Shown: positions 16,866 through 25,034, counted from the first letter of the stretch. The stretch: DNA of 64,000 nt from Rhizobiales bacterium GAS188 (GCA_900104855.1 FNSS01000001.1:2108001-2172000), one strand, 5' to 3'. Notes: generated by a model from the letters alone, not told the origin. A program made the numbers and translations.

Positions 16866-17468
16866 TTAGTTCCGCTTCTCCCCGCCTTCGCCGCCGACCT
16901 CGCCCAGCACGCGACGGATGGCGGCCAGGATCTCATCCGATAGATCCGGCCGCGATTTCGCGGTCGCCCGGGCCATCGCCACACCGCCGATCATGGCGGC
17001 GCAGATGGTCAACGCGCGGGCGCGGTCGTCGGCCCTGAGCGTCGTCGCTTCCAGCGTCGCCTGAACGGCCCCGACCATCTGCTCGAAGCCTTCGGCGAAA
17101 CGCGCGCTGACGGCTTCGTCCTGCCGGGCGATTTCGCTTGCCGATGCCGCCATGGCGCAGCCATCTGCCAGATTGTCGCGCTGATCGAGCGACAGATAGA
17201 GATCCAGCTGGTCGGACAATGTCGGCGCGCCATTGAGCTTGGGTGCCGTCATGTAGGCGTGGCTGCCCGCCAACCCATGCGCCAAAGCCTCCGCAACCAA
17301 AGCCTGCTTCGACGGGAATTGGGCATAGAGCGCTCCGTGGGTCAGGCCCGCCGCCTTGCTGATCTCCGCGACGCCGACGCCGTCGATCCCTCGCTCCCGG
17401 AACATGCGCGCTGCCGTCTTGATCAGCGCCGCGCGATTCTGCGCCGATTTTTCCTTGGTGACTTTCAC
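16866..17468 (-). CDS. TetR/AcrR family transcriptional regulator
   Basis: A 200-residue repressor with VAEISKAAGLTHGALYAQFP as the helix-turn-helix (about residues 31-50) and DGCAMAASASEIARQ in the ligand domain; it belongs to the same TetR subgroup as the gene at 16135. GTG 17468 is the start, with AAGGAG 7 bases upstream. It faces the alcohol-dehydrogenase-like gene across a 117-base gap with an inverted repeat, and probably represses it. Confidence 0.85.
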   Translation of the reverse strand: MKVTKEKSAQNRAALIKTAARMFRERGIDGVGVAEISKAAGLTHGALYAQFPSKQALVAEALAHGLAGSHAYMTAPKLNGAPTLSDQLDLYLSLDQRDNLADGCAMAASASEIARQDEAVSARFAEGFEQMVGAVQATLEATTLRADDRARALTICAAMIGGVAMARATAKSRPDLSDEILAAIRRVLGEVGGEGGEKRN

Positions 17469-17505
17469 CGATCGTCTCCTTGTCGCCGCGGGCTTGATTC
17501 TAAAG

Positions 17506-17544
17506 ATTGCGACTGCCATTTAAAATAATCATGGTGGTCGCAAC
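17506..17544. promoter_or_regulatory. Inverted repeat in TetR/ADH divergent promoter
   Basis: ATTGCGACTGCC (17506-17517) and GGTGGTCGCAAC (17533-17544) pair at 9 of 12 positions around an AT-rich centre. It lies midway between the two divergent genes and is a candidate operator. Confidence 0.5.
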
Positions 17545-17585
17545 CATAAATATGGGCGGCCGGCGAAAACAAGAAGGAGGCTCCC

Positions 17586-18557
17586 ATGCGTGCCGTTCAC
17601 CTCACCGCCTTCGGCAATCCCGTCGAGTGTCTCGAATTCGTTGAGATCCCGGAACCCCCGGCACCGGGCCCCGGCCAGGTCCTGATCGGCGTCGAATTCT
17701 CCCCGATCAATCTCAGCGACCTGCTGCTGGTCCGCGGCACCTACCCGCTTCGCCCGAATCTCCCGAGCGTCATCGGCAATGAGGGCGTGGGCAAAATCCT
17801 GGCCGTCGGTCCAGGCGTGGAGAATGTCACGGTCGGCGATCGCGTCCTGGCCCCGCTCTATGGCTTTGCCTGGGCCGAACGGATCGTCGTGCCGGCGGAA
17901 GGGCTGTTCGCACTGCCCGCCGATGTCGATCCGCAGCAGCTCGCCATGCTGACCATCAATCCGCCGACCGCTGCGTTGCTGCTGAGCGAGTTCGTCGACC
18001 TCGCGCCCGGCGACTGGGTCGTCCAAAATGCCGCGAATTCAGGCGTGGGTCGCGCGGTCGTCGCCTTTGCCAAAGCGCGTGGCTTCAAGACGATCAATCT
18101 GGTCCGTCGACCGGAATTGATCGACGAGTTGAAAGCGCTGGGCGGCGATCTGGTGATCGTGGATACGCCGGAAGGCCTGAACCTGGCGAAGGCCGCTCTC
18201 GGAACGGCCGCCCCTCGCCTCGCCATCGACGGCGTCGGCGGCCCGTCCGCCGCGACCCTGATCAATCTGCTCGGCCGCGACGCTACGCTCGTCGCCTATG
18301 CGGCGCTGGGCAAGGCGCCCATTCCGGTGAGCGCCATAGCGCTGATCTTCAAACGGATTTCGGTGCGCGGCTTCTTCCTGAGCGACAAGGAGCACGCGGC
18401 GAAGATTCGCCCGGCCGTCGTCGAGGCAGCGCAATTGCTCCGATCGGGCAGGCTTCATGCCCCGGTGGCCGCGACCTATCCCTTATCGGCCATCAAGGAC
18501 GCCGTGGCCCATGTGGAACGCGGCGGCAAGGTGCTGCTCGATGTGGGCGCCAGCTGA
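17586..18557 (+). CDS. Zinc-independent MDR-family alcohol dehydrogenase / enoyl reductase-like protein
   Basis: A 323-residue medium-chain dehydrogenase/reductase. The N-terminal GroES-like domain has FSPINLSDLLLVRGTYPLRP (around 38-57) and NEGVGKILAVGPGV, and the nucleotide-binding region AANSGVGRAVVAFAKARGF (about 145-163). The pattern fits the 2-enoyl-thioester reductase / quinone oxidoreductase branch, which lacks catalytic zinc. It would use NADPH to reduce an enone, enoyl thioester or quinone. GGAGG lies before the ATG. It is divergent from its probable TetR repressor. Confidence 0.85.
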   Translation: MRAVHLTAFGNPVECLEFVEIPEPPAPGPGQVLIGVEFSPINLSDLLLVRGTYPLRPNLPSVIGNEGVGKILAVGPGVENVTVGDRVLAPLYGFAWAERIVVPAEGLFALPADVDPQQLAMLTINPPTAALLLSEFVDLAPGDWVVQNAANSGVGRAVVAFAKARGFKTINLVRRPELIDELKALGGDLVIVDTPEGLNLAKAALGTAAPRLAIDGVGGPSAATLINLLGRDATLVAYAALGKAPIPVSAIALIFKRISVRGFFLSDKEHAAKIRPAVVEAAQLLRSGRLHAPVAATYPLSAIKDAVAHVERGGKVLLDVGAS

Positions 18558-18594
18558 GCACGCGCTCGCGCGATGGCGCTGGCCGCGTGGACCC

Positions 18595-18819
18595 TCAGGC
18601 ATTCTTCACAAACCAAATTGCTTGATCTTCGGGCCTGTTATCGATTGTGCACCCCGCCGATGCCGCGAGAGCCAAGCAGGCCCTGCGGGCGTCGTCAGAC
18701 CGCTCGCCCGGTGGAAACAGAAGAGCATACACATCATGGTGCAGGCCGCTCCGTTGCCCCGGCTTCAGGGACAAGAGCACCTTTTTCAGGTCATCCTTGG
18801 TTTCGATGATCGGGTCCAT
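18595..18819 (-). CDS. Hypothetical protein, 74 aa
   Basis: A small soluble protein (MDPIIETKDDLKKVLLSLKP at the start, ending AIWFVKNA). No family recognised. AGGGAG lies 7 bases before the ATG and the codon use is normal, which supports a real gene. It converges with the dehydrogenase gene. Confidence 0.55.
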   Translation of the reverse strand: MDPIIETKDDLKKVLLSLKPGQRSGLHHDVYALLFPPGERSDDARRACLALAASAGCTIDNRPEDQAIWFVKNA

Positions 18820-18899
18820 TCGCGGCTCCCTGCTCTGCGCTGAGATGGGCAGGGTGAGCGGGCCGCGTCAAGGGCCGCCTTATTGACACGACCGTTTGC

Positions 18900-19022
18900 G
18901 GAGCCCTCTTCTTGAGATGGCCGACGCGCGAAAGGAACAGTCCGAGAATTGGCGAAGTGTTGGCCTTGTTGTAGCCGATGACGAGATCGATCGTCGGTGC
19001 CTCACCATCGAGCGGACGGACT
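18900..19022 (-). pseudogene. C-terminal fragment of a LysR-type regulator
   Basis: The reverse strand reads PLDGEAPTIDLVIGYNKANT and then SPILGLFLSRVGHLKKR, the last part of the LysR ligand domain (G.PT.DL.IGYNKANTSP...F). The upstream end stops exactly at the left edge of the family A element at 19025. No other part of the gene is found, so the element or a deletion next to it removed the rest. Confidence 0.7.
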
Positions 19023-19024
19023 TA

Positions 19025-19108
19025 CGGTGACGGTGCATTCAATTTTTGCATTAAGCGCACACCGCGAGGCGGCGTGAGCCATGCGGCGAATTCGATGCAC
19101 TGTCACCG
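19025..19108. repeat. Family A MITE-like element, copy 3 (84 bp, best preserved)
   Basis: Left end CGGTGACGGTGCATTCAATT and right end CGAATTCGATGCACTGTCACCG's inverted counterpart match over 15 of 18 bases; the outer 12 differ by one base. The centre carries GGCGTGAGCCATGCGGCGAA as in the other copies. No open frame. A target-site duplication is not obvious. Confidence 0.85.
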
Positions 19109-19145
19109 AAATCCCTCCACCGATTCGCATGGGCGAAGTTTAGCT

Positions 19146-20327
19146 TCAGCCGCGCCTGCATGCGCGCCCCGCCCAGGGCGTGAGAGCTGCGATCGCGGCG
19201 ACCACCAAAGTGAGCCCGATCGGCGCGACCGCGATCGCGTCCAGCCCGGCGCGATCGATGACGAAGCCACCGATGAGGGCGCCGGCCGCGATACCGAGAT
19301 TGGCCGCCGAGATGTTCATCGACATGGCGAATGCAGGCGCCCGGCCACCCGCGGTGATCACCCTGACCTGGCACAGCGTGACGACGGCGGTGTGGGCGGC
19401 CCCCCAGATCGCCAGCAGGGGAGCGAGGACGACCATGTCCCCGTGATAGTTCGCGGCAGCGGCCGCCGCCGCGGTGACCGCCGCCACCGCCGCTACGGTG
19501 CCGGCAATCGGGATAGGGTCCGCGATCCTCGAGGCAACGAGGTTTCCGAAGAAGCCGGCCGCGCCGAAGCCGAACAAGGTAATGGCCACCTCCGGCATGT
19601 CCATCCCGACGACGGCGTTCAACCAAACCGAGACATAGCTGTAGACCGCGAACGTCGCCGCAAAGGCTGCCACCGTCAGCGCAAGATGCGTGAGGAAGGC
19701 CGGGCGCATGAGAAGCCCAACCTGATCGCCGAGCTTCGGGAAGTTGGCACCGACCGTCGGGAACAGGGCCGCGACGAGGATCGACGCGATGAAGGCGAGC
19801 CCCGACAGAACCAGCAGCGGCAGCTCCCAGTGACCGCCCTCGCTCAGGGCAACGCCGGCGGGCAACGCACCGACCACGCCGATCACGAAGCCCCAATTGG
19901 CCTTTGCAAGCGTACGCCCGCGGTGTTCCGCGAGCGCGAGGCCATTGACGGTCGCGGTACCGACGCTGATGAACACCGGCAGCGCCGCGCCTTGCAACGC
20001 CCGGATGACAAGGATGGCGGCATATTGCGACGTCCATGCGGCGATCGCATTGCCGGCCGCGAAGAGAAGCAGGGTTGCAACCATGACATGTCTGGGCGGG
20101 TGGGCCGCCGCAAGCAGTGTCAGCGGCGGCCCGAGGACCGCAGCCGCGAGCGCAAAGGCACCGATCAGCCAGCCGGCGTCGGCCACGCTGACACCCAGAT
20201 CATGCGCAAGCACCGGCAGCAGCCCGATGACGATGAACTCGGTCGCAACGACGATCGAGGACGCGATCGCAAGCAGGATGAGCACGAGCCTCAGACGCGG
20301 CCCTGCTCCCGCGTCAATCGCGGTCAC
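19146..20327 (-). CDS. MFS transporter (drug:H+ antiporter-1 / arabinose-efflux type)
   Basis: A 393-residue inner-membrane protein with about 12 hydrophobic segments. The first helix is LVLILLAIASSIVVATEFIV, followed by IGLLPVLAHDLGVS, the usual start of AraJ/YdhP-type exporters, and RALQGAALPVFISVG is motif-C-like. It would export a sugar, drug or metabolite. The GTG at 20327 overlaps the stop of the upstream SDR gene (GTGA), which fixes the start and implies translational coupling; the two genes are one operon facing a TetR gene. Confidence 0.85.
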   Translation of the reverse strand: MTAIDAGAGPRLRLVLILLAIASSIVVATEFIVIGLLPVLAHDLGVSVADAGWLIGAFALAAAVLGPPLTLLAAAHPPRHVMVATLLLFAAGNAIAAWTSQYAAILVIRALQGAALPVFISVGTATVNGLALAEHRGRTLAKANWGFVIGVVGALPAGVALSEGGHWELPLLVLSGLAFIASILVAALFPTVGANFPKLGDQVGLLMRPAFLTHLALTVAAFAATFAVYSYVSVWLNAVVGMDMPEVAITLFGFGAAGFFGNLVASRIADPIPIAGTVAAVAAVTAAAAAAANYHGDMVVLAPLLAIWGAAHTAVVTLCQVRVITAGGRAPAFAMSMNISAANLGIAAGALIGGFVIDRAGLDAIAVAPIGLTLVVAAIAALTPWAGRACRRG

Positions 20328-21064
20328 GCATTCGCTCCGCCGTCGATGGTGAGGCCGGTGCCATTGATCGAAGAGGCCTCGGGGCCGGCAACGAAGGACA
20401 CAAGGGCGGCGACGTCCTCCGCGCGTCCGTAGCGCGCGATCGCCATGCGCGAGCGCTGCAGGTCGGCGTGCGGGCCGTCCGCGGGGTTCATGTCGGTGTC
20501 CGTCGGGCCCGGGTGGATGATGTTCACCGTGATGCCGCGCGGCCCCAGATCGCGCGCGAGACCTTTGGTCCAGCCGATCAACGCAGCCTTGCTCAAAGCG
20601 TAGAGGCTCATCCCGGCGCTCGGCACATGCTCGGCGAGGCAACTGCCCGTCGAGACGATCCGGCCACCTTCCGGCATGTGCGCCACGGCAGCTTGCGATG
20701 CGACGATGACCGCCCGCACATTGACGGCCAGCACCCGATCGATCTCCTCGAGCGTCAGCTCGTCAACCGGCCCGCTCGGGAAGATGCCGGCATTGTTGAT
20801 GAGGATATCGAGGCCGCCGAAGCGGGCGGCAGCCGCATCGACCGCCGACTTCACGGCCTCCGCATCCGCATTGTCCACTTGGATGGCGAGGGCGCGCCGT
20901 CCCTTGGCTCTGATCTCGGCCGCTACGGCCTCGGCATGATCGGCCGAGCGCTGGTAGCTGATGGCGACGTCCGCTCCCTCCGAGGCGAGCCGTCGCGCGA
21001 TCGCTGCGCCGATACCGCGGCTTGCGCCACTGACGAAGGCGCGTTTTCCAGCAAGCTGGGCCAT
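20324..21064 (-). CDS. SDR family oxidoreductase
   Basis: A 246-residue classical short-chain dehydrogenase: GASRGIG at 13-19, NNAG at 90-93, and a catalytic Ser-Tyr155-Lys159 set (SLYALSK). SYQRS after the second strand suggests NADP use. It ends SSINGTGLTIDGGANA, as in 3-oxoacyl-reductase-like SDRs. The ATG at 21064 is preferred to a longer frame because AAAGGG lies upstream. It is co-transcribed with the MFS gene, and is probably induced when the divergent TetR is released. Confidence 0.9.
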   Translation of the reverse strand: MAQLAGKRAFVSGASRGIGAAIARRLASEGADVAISYQRSADHAEAVAAEIRAKGRRALAIQVDNADAEAVKSAVDAAAARFGGLDILINNAGIFPSGPVDELTLEEIDRVLAVNVRAVIVASQAAVAHMPEGGRIVSTGSCLAEHVPSAGMSLYALSKAALIGWTKGLARDLGPRGITVNIIHPGPTDTDMNPADGPHADLQRSRMAIARYGRAEDVAALVSFVAGPEASSINGTGLTIDGGANA

Positions 21065-21074
21065 GAGCAATCCC

Positions 21075-21098
21075 TTTCTGTAATGATCGACACAGAAA
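21075..21098. promoter_or_regulatory. Candidate TetR operator 2 (SDR-MFS promoter)
   Basis: TTTCTGT (21075-21081) and ACAGAAA (21092-21098) are exact inverted arms around AATGATCGAC. The centre GATCGACACA is shared with the larger palindrome at 21134-21153, so both may bind the same regulator. It is just upstream of the SDR ribosome-binding site. Confidence 0.6.
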
Positions 21099-21133
21099 TA
21101 ACTGACAGCCTTGCGCCGCTCCGTCAAGCAGAT

Positions 21134-21153
21134 TATGTGTTGATCGACACATA
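21134..21153. promoter_or_regulatory. 20-bp near-perfect palindrome, candidate TetR operator 1
   Basis: TATGTGTTGATCGACACATA is symmetric except for one pair. It lies 15 bases before the TetR start at 21169, where binding would block the regulator's own expression, and within reach of the divergent SDR promoter. Confidence 0.75.
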
Positions 21154-21168
21154 TATATGCAGGACTGC

Positions 21169-21777
21169 ATGGCTGACCGCGGCAGACCGAGAAGCTTCGA
21201 CAGGGATGTGGCGCTGGCGCGCGCCATGGATGTCTTCTGGGACAAGGGCTACCAAGGCGCCTCGATGGCGGAGCTCACCACCGCCATGGGCATCGGCTCG
21301 CCCAGCCTCTACGCGGCGTTCGGATCCAAGGAGGACCTCTTCCGCGCCTCGGTCGCGCGCTACAAGGCGCGCGACGGCAGCGCGATCTGGGCACCGCTCG
21401 AAACCGCGCCGACGGCTGTCGAAGCCGTGCGCGGCGTCTTGATGGCATCGGCGCGGGCCTTCTCCCGGCCCAAAAGACCGCGCGGCTGCCTGATCGTGCT
21501 CTCGGCGCTGCACGCAGACGAGATGAGCGAGACCGTCCGGCGTGAGCTGATCCGCCTCCGTGCCGGCAATGCCGCGCAGCTTTCCGCCCGCATCCGACGC
21601 GGAATGGAGGCGGGCGAGATCGCGGCGGGCGCCGACCCGGACATGATCGCCAATTATTACGTCACCGTGCAGCAGGGCATGTCGATCCAGGCGCGCGATG
21701 GCGCAGGCCGCGCCATTCTCGAGACGATCGCGAAGGCGGCGCTCGCCGCCTGGGGGCCGTTGACGGGCAGCGCCTGA
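21169..21777 (+). CDS. TetR/AcrR family transcriptional regulator
   Basis: A 202-residue repressor beginning MADRGRPRSFDRDVALARAM, the usual opening of the AcrR/YxaF-like group. The helix-turn-helix is MAELTTAMGIGSPSLYAAFG (about 33-52), followed by KEDLFRASVARY. The C-terminal domain resembles TetR_C_16-type ligand domains. It probably controls itself and the divergent SDR-MFS operon through the palindromes between them. Confidence 0.88.
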   Translation: MADRGRPRSFDRDVALARAMDVFWDKGYQGASMAELTTAMGIGSPSLYAAFGSKEDLFRASVARYKARDGSAIWAPLETAPTAVEAVRGVLMASARAFSRPKRPRGCLIVLSALHADEMSETVRRELIRLRAGNAAQLSARIRRGMEAGEIAAGADPDMIANYYVTVQQGMSIQARDGAGRAILETIAKAALAAWGPLTGSA

Positions 21778-21836
21778 TGGAAACCCGTGGCGCGGGCGGC
21801 GCATCGGCCCTATGTTGTCAGGTAACGGAGGTCATC

Positions 21837-22367
21837 ATGAGAACTTTGACCGGAGCCCGAGCCTGCATCGTCGCGATCGCCGTGAGCTGGCCCGCCATCG
21901 TCCTCGCACAAAGCGCGCCCACTCCGCCGCCCGGCATACCGGAAGCGCCGATCGGCCATCGCCAACCAACCGCGGGCAGCGTGCCGGCCAATGACAGTGT
22001 CAAAGGTCTGGGCGCCGACGCTGCCGGGGGAGACACATTCGGGCCGGCTCTGCGTTCGCTGCCCAAGCTCGACATCAAGGCCACGTGCAGCCGGGCGCAA
22101 CCTATTTCGGGGGGCGAAAAGAGCGCCTATCAGGGGTGCCTCAACGACGAGATCGAGGCGCAGAAGCAGCTTTCGCGAAGCTGGTTCAGCTTCAAGGCCG
22201 GCCCACGGGGGATCTGCGCGCAGGAAACCAGGATCGGGGGAGCGCCGAGCTATGTCGAGCTGCTCACCTGCCTGGAGCTGGACAAGCAGGCGGCGGAGGC
22301 GTCGGCCGAGAACAAGAAGCAGCTCAAAATGCCCGCGCCATCCCGGGTCGCCGCACCGCCCAAATAG
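21837..22367 (+). CDS. Secreted hypothetical protein with cysteine pairs
   Basis: A 176-residue protein with a signal sequence (about residues 1-24, ending VLAQ) and a proline-rich linker (APTPPPGIPEAP). The mature part has four cysteines near CSRAQPISGGEKSAYQGCLN, GICAQ and LTCLELD, which could form two disulfides, then a charged helical tail. No family recognised. ACGGAGG is 6 bases before the ATG. A second small secreted protein follows 50 bases later, so they may be co-expressed in the periplasm. Confidence 0.65.
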   Translation: MRTLTGARACIVAIAVSWPAIVLAQSAPTPPPGIPEAPIGHRQPTAGSVPANDSVKGLGADAAGGDTFGPALRSLPKLDIKATCSRAQPISGGEKSAYQGCLNDEIEAQKQLSRSWFSFKAGPRGICAQETRIGGAPSYVELLTCLELDKQAAEASAENKKQLKMPAPSRVAAPPK

Positions 22368-22417
22368 CTGCCGCTTCCGTAGCGGCTGGCGCGTCGATCG
22401 GATCGATTGGAGGCTGG

Positions 22418-22873
22418 ATGCTCAAGATGCTCGTGATCGCGTTCGCGATGGGGCTCGCGGCGTCGCCGGTGGAAGCCCAAAGCACAGCCTCGCTTTGCGC
22501 CGGCAAGGGGACGGTGGACGCCACGATGCCGATCCCTCGATCGCTGATGGAATCCGCCTCACGGCTCTTCGGCGACGATGGAACCGACTTCCTGGGAAGC
22601 ACGGTCTTTCGCTGCATGAACAATGAGGTCTGGCTGTGCAATTACGGCGCAAACCTCGTCTGCGACAAGGCCGACGCCAGCAGGATCAATCCCGGCGCAG
22701 CGCAATGGTGCCGGGAGAACCCCGGCGCCGCCGGCGTGCCGATGGCAGCGACCGGTCATGCCACGATCTTTTCCTGGAGCTGCGCCGGCAGGAAGGCGAA
22801 GATCACCGGCGCAGTCGCAAAGGTCGATCCACGCGGCTATCTCGCCGGCAATTGGAAACGCCTGCCTGAATGA
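22418..22873 (+). CDS. Secreted hypothetical protein, cysteine-rich
   Basis: A 151-residue protein with a signal sequence (about residues 1-20, ending VEAQ). The mature part has six cysteines (SLCAGK, FRCMNN, WLCNYG, LVCDKA, QWCREN, WSCAGR), an even number that fits three disulfides in the periplasm. A GNWKRLPE end follows. No family recognised. GGAGG lies before the ATG at 22418. Confidence 0.65.
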   Translation: MLKMLVIAFAMGLAASPVEAQSTASLCAGKGTVDATMPIPRSLMESASRLFGDDGTDFLGSTVFRCMNNEVWLCNYGANLVCDKADASRINPGAAQWCRENPGAAGVPMAATGHATIFSWSCAGRKAKITGAVAKVDPRGYLAGNWKRLPE

Positions 22874-22888
22874 CCGGGGCCGAACCGG

Positions 22889-23593
22889 TCAGCTGCGGTC
22901 CGAGGGATATCCAACGCGGCAGCCGTCCAGGAACAGCCGGGCGCAGGTCTTCGCCCGCTCGGCTATTTCCTCGGCGGCCGGAGCGCCGCGCCGCCCCAGC
23001 ATGACGGCGCGCTGCGGCTCCATGGTCATCATGCCGCGCAGCATGCCGGCAGCGACTTGCGGATCCTCGAGCCTGATCAGCCCGCGCTCGCATTGCCGGC
23101 GCAGCCAGTCCGCCATGGCTTCAGTGGTCCGCCGGATGGCGACCTCGTAGAATGTCGCGGCCAGCTCGGGGAAGCGGTCGCATTCGCCGAGCACCAGGCG
23201 GATCATCGCGATCGTCTCCTCGTCAAGCGTCAGCGTGCCATAGGCGACGAGCATGCGCTCCAGGCCCTGAGCCGGCCCGAGCCCATCGAGAGCCCCGGGG
23301 TCGATTGCCAGCATGAAGCGCCCGATCCGGTCGGAAATGACGCTCTTGAACAGATCCGCCTTGGTCGGGATGAGCCGATACACCGTCTTGGTGGAAACGC
23401 CGGCGCGTTGTGCGACATCGCCCATGCAAGTCGAGGCGTAGCCATTCGTTCTGAACTCGCCCGTAGCCGCCTCGATGATCAGGCGCCGTGTCTCCTCATC
23501 GGGCCGGATCTGCGGACGTCCGCGAGGCCGCCTCGCCGCCTCGACATTCTGCTCGACAGCTTGCTCGACATTGGGCTCGACAATTTGTCCCAT
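22889..23593 (-). CDS. TetR/AcrR family regulator of the adjacent EmrAB-type pump
   Basis: A 234-residue repressor. After an unusual acidic N-terminal stretch with repeated E-N/A-V (EPNVEQAVEQNVEAA) comes RPRGRPQIRPDEETRR and the helix-turn-helix MGDVAQRAGVSTKTVYRLIP (about residues 58-77). The C-terminal region is of the TetR_C_14/AefR-like type (DWLRRQCERGLI). It is divergent from the HlyD gene, with an operator-like repeat at the start point of that promoter, so it most likely represses the efflux operon. Confidence 0.85.
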   Translation of the reverse strand: MGQIVEPNVEQAVEQNVEAARRPRGRPQIRPDEETRRLIIEAATGEFRTNGYASTCMGDVAQRAGVSTKTVYRLIPTKADLFKSVISDRIGRFMLAIDPGALDGLGPAQGLERMLVAYGTLTLDEETIAMIRLVLGECDRFPELAATFYEVAIRRTTEAMADWLRRQCERGLIRLEDPQVAAGMLRGMMTMEPQRAVMLGRRGAPAAEEIAERAKTCARLFLDGCRVGYPSDRS

Positions 23594-23613
23594 GAGAATT
23601 TTCCAAATTCCTA

Positions 23614-23659
23614 TTGACAACGCCCATGTAGCACTTATTTTGGGAAATATCAAGTTTCC
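23614..23659 (+). promoter_or_regulatory. Efflux-operon promoter with overlapping inverted repeat
   Basis: TTGACA (23614-23619), 16 bases, then TATTTT (23636-23641) is a good sigma-70-type promoter toward the HlyD gene. Immediately after it, GGAAA (23643-23647) and TTTCC (23655-23659) form an inverted repeat, where a bound repressor would block start of transcription. Confidence 0.6.
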
Positions 23660-23716
23660 TAATTGGAGGCGACCCGGTGTCCCGAGGCTCCTCCGGATGG
23701 AAAAAGGAGCGCTCCG

Positions 23717-24997
23717 ATGAGCAAGCACCCAGGCGCCTTCACGATAGAGAGGCCGGTTTCCTTGGAGGAGGCGACGCCGGTGCTGAACCGGGCGGATGTC
23801 GCATCCGAGACGCCGGCAAGCTCGCGGATCGTCCCCGAGCCGGATTTGCGCGCGCTTCCGGCAGAGGTGGCCGGGCCGAGCGCCGATGCCGTGCAGGACG
23901 GCACGGTCGAGCGGCCGGTTCCCGCGAAACATCTCGTCCGCAAGCTCCTGCTCGTCGGCGCGAGCCTCATCGCCCTCGCGGGGGCGGGCTATCTCGGCTG
24001 GCAGTATTGGACGGTCGGCCGCTTCGAGGTGTCGACGGACGATGCCTATGTCCAGGCCGACAACACCACCATCGCGCCGAAAATATCGGGCTATCTCAGC
24101 GCCGTGCTGGTCGGCGACAACGAACAGGTCAAGGTCGGCCAGGTGCTGGCCCGCATCGACGACCGCGATTTCAGCGTGGCACTCGACCAGGCCAAGGCCG
24201 ACGTCGCGGCCGCAGTGGCAGCCGTTGCCAACAAGCAGGCCTCGCTCGACGCGCAGCAATCCATCATCGAAGCGGCACGGGCGACGATCAGCCTCGATCA
24301 GGCCAATCAGCTCTTCGCCGATCAGGACAACAGGCGCTATTCCGATCTCGCCTCCTCCGGCTTCGGCAGCCTTCAGAACGCCCAGCAGGCGGCCTCCCGG
24401 ATCGCTGCGGCACGTGCTGCCGTCGCGCGCGACACGGCCTCTCTCCAGACTGCGATCAAGCAACTCGATGTGCTGAAGGCAGAGCTCGCGCAGGCGCAGG
24501 CGACGCTCGCCCGTGACGGGGCGCTGCAGCGTCAGGCCGAATTGAATCTGTCCTATACGACCATCGTCGCGCCGGTCGACGGCGTCGTCGGCAACCGGAC
24601 GCTGCGCGTCGGGCAATATGTGCAGGCGGGCACGCAGCTGATGGCGGTCGTGCCGACGGACGCGGCCTATATCGTCGCCAACTACAAGGAGACGCAGCTC
24701 ACCGGCGTCCGTCCGGGCCAGCCGGTCGAGATCGAGGTCGACATGTTCCCCGGCACGACATTCCGCGGCCGCGTCGACAGCATCGCACCGGCCAGCGGGC
24801 AGGAATTCGCCCTGCTCCCGCCCGACAATGCCACCGGCAACTTCACCAAGGTCGTGCAGCGCATCCCGGTGAAGATCATCTTCGATCCGGGCAGTCCGCT
24901 CGCCTTGGAGCTGCGCCCCGGCATGTCGGTCTATCCGACGATCGACATCAAGACGCAGGAGCGCCGGATCGCGTCGGCGCCCGTCGTCAAGGGTTGA
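23717..24997 (+). CDS. HlyD family membrane-fusion protein (EmrA-type)
   Basis: A 426-residue periplasmic adaptor anchored by one helix at about residues 74-93. Then come the N-terminal barrel/lipoyl half (VSTDDAYVQADNTTIAPKIS), a long coiled-coil hairpin rich in Ala/Gln (about 150-270), and the second half LNLSYTTIVAPVDGVVGNRT. It connects a 14-helix MFS exporter to an outer-membrane channel in multidrug efflux. The first 70 residues are a longer-than-usual cytoplasmic, proline-rich tail. AAGGAG lies 7 bases before the ATG. The exporter gene follows 37 bases downstream. Confidence 0.9.
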   Translation: MSKHPGAFTIERPVSLEEATPVLNRADVASETPASSRIVPEPDLRALPAEVAGPSADAVQDGTVERPVPAKHLVRKLLLVGASLIALAGAGYLGWQYWTVGRFEVSTDDAYVQADNTTIAPKISGYLSAVLVGDNEQVKVGQVLARIDDRDFSVALDQAKADVAAAVAAVANKQASLDAQQSIIEAARATISLDQANQLFADQDNRRYSDLASSGFGSLQNAQQAASRIAAARAAVARDTASLQTAIKQLDVLKAELAQAQATLARDGALQRQAELNLSYTTIVAPVDGVVGNRTLRVGQYVQAGTQLMAVVPTDAAYIVANYKETQLTGVRPGQPVEIEVDMFPGTTFRGRVDSIAPASGQEFALLPPDNATGNFTKVVQRIPVKIIFDPGSPLALELRPGMSVYPTIDIKTQERRIASAPVVKG

Positions 24998-25034
24998 GCC
25001 GGGTCTGAGATTTCAGGCCTACGGAGGCTAGATC

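Noticed and set aside
18978..20432. Long forward open frame opposite the MFS gene
   Set aside because: It is very rich in Arg, Asp and His, as is usual for the antisense of a membrane protein gene in high-GC DNA; the reverse strand has a clear transporter with a coupled start.
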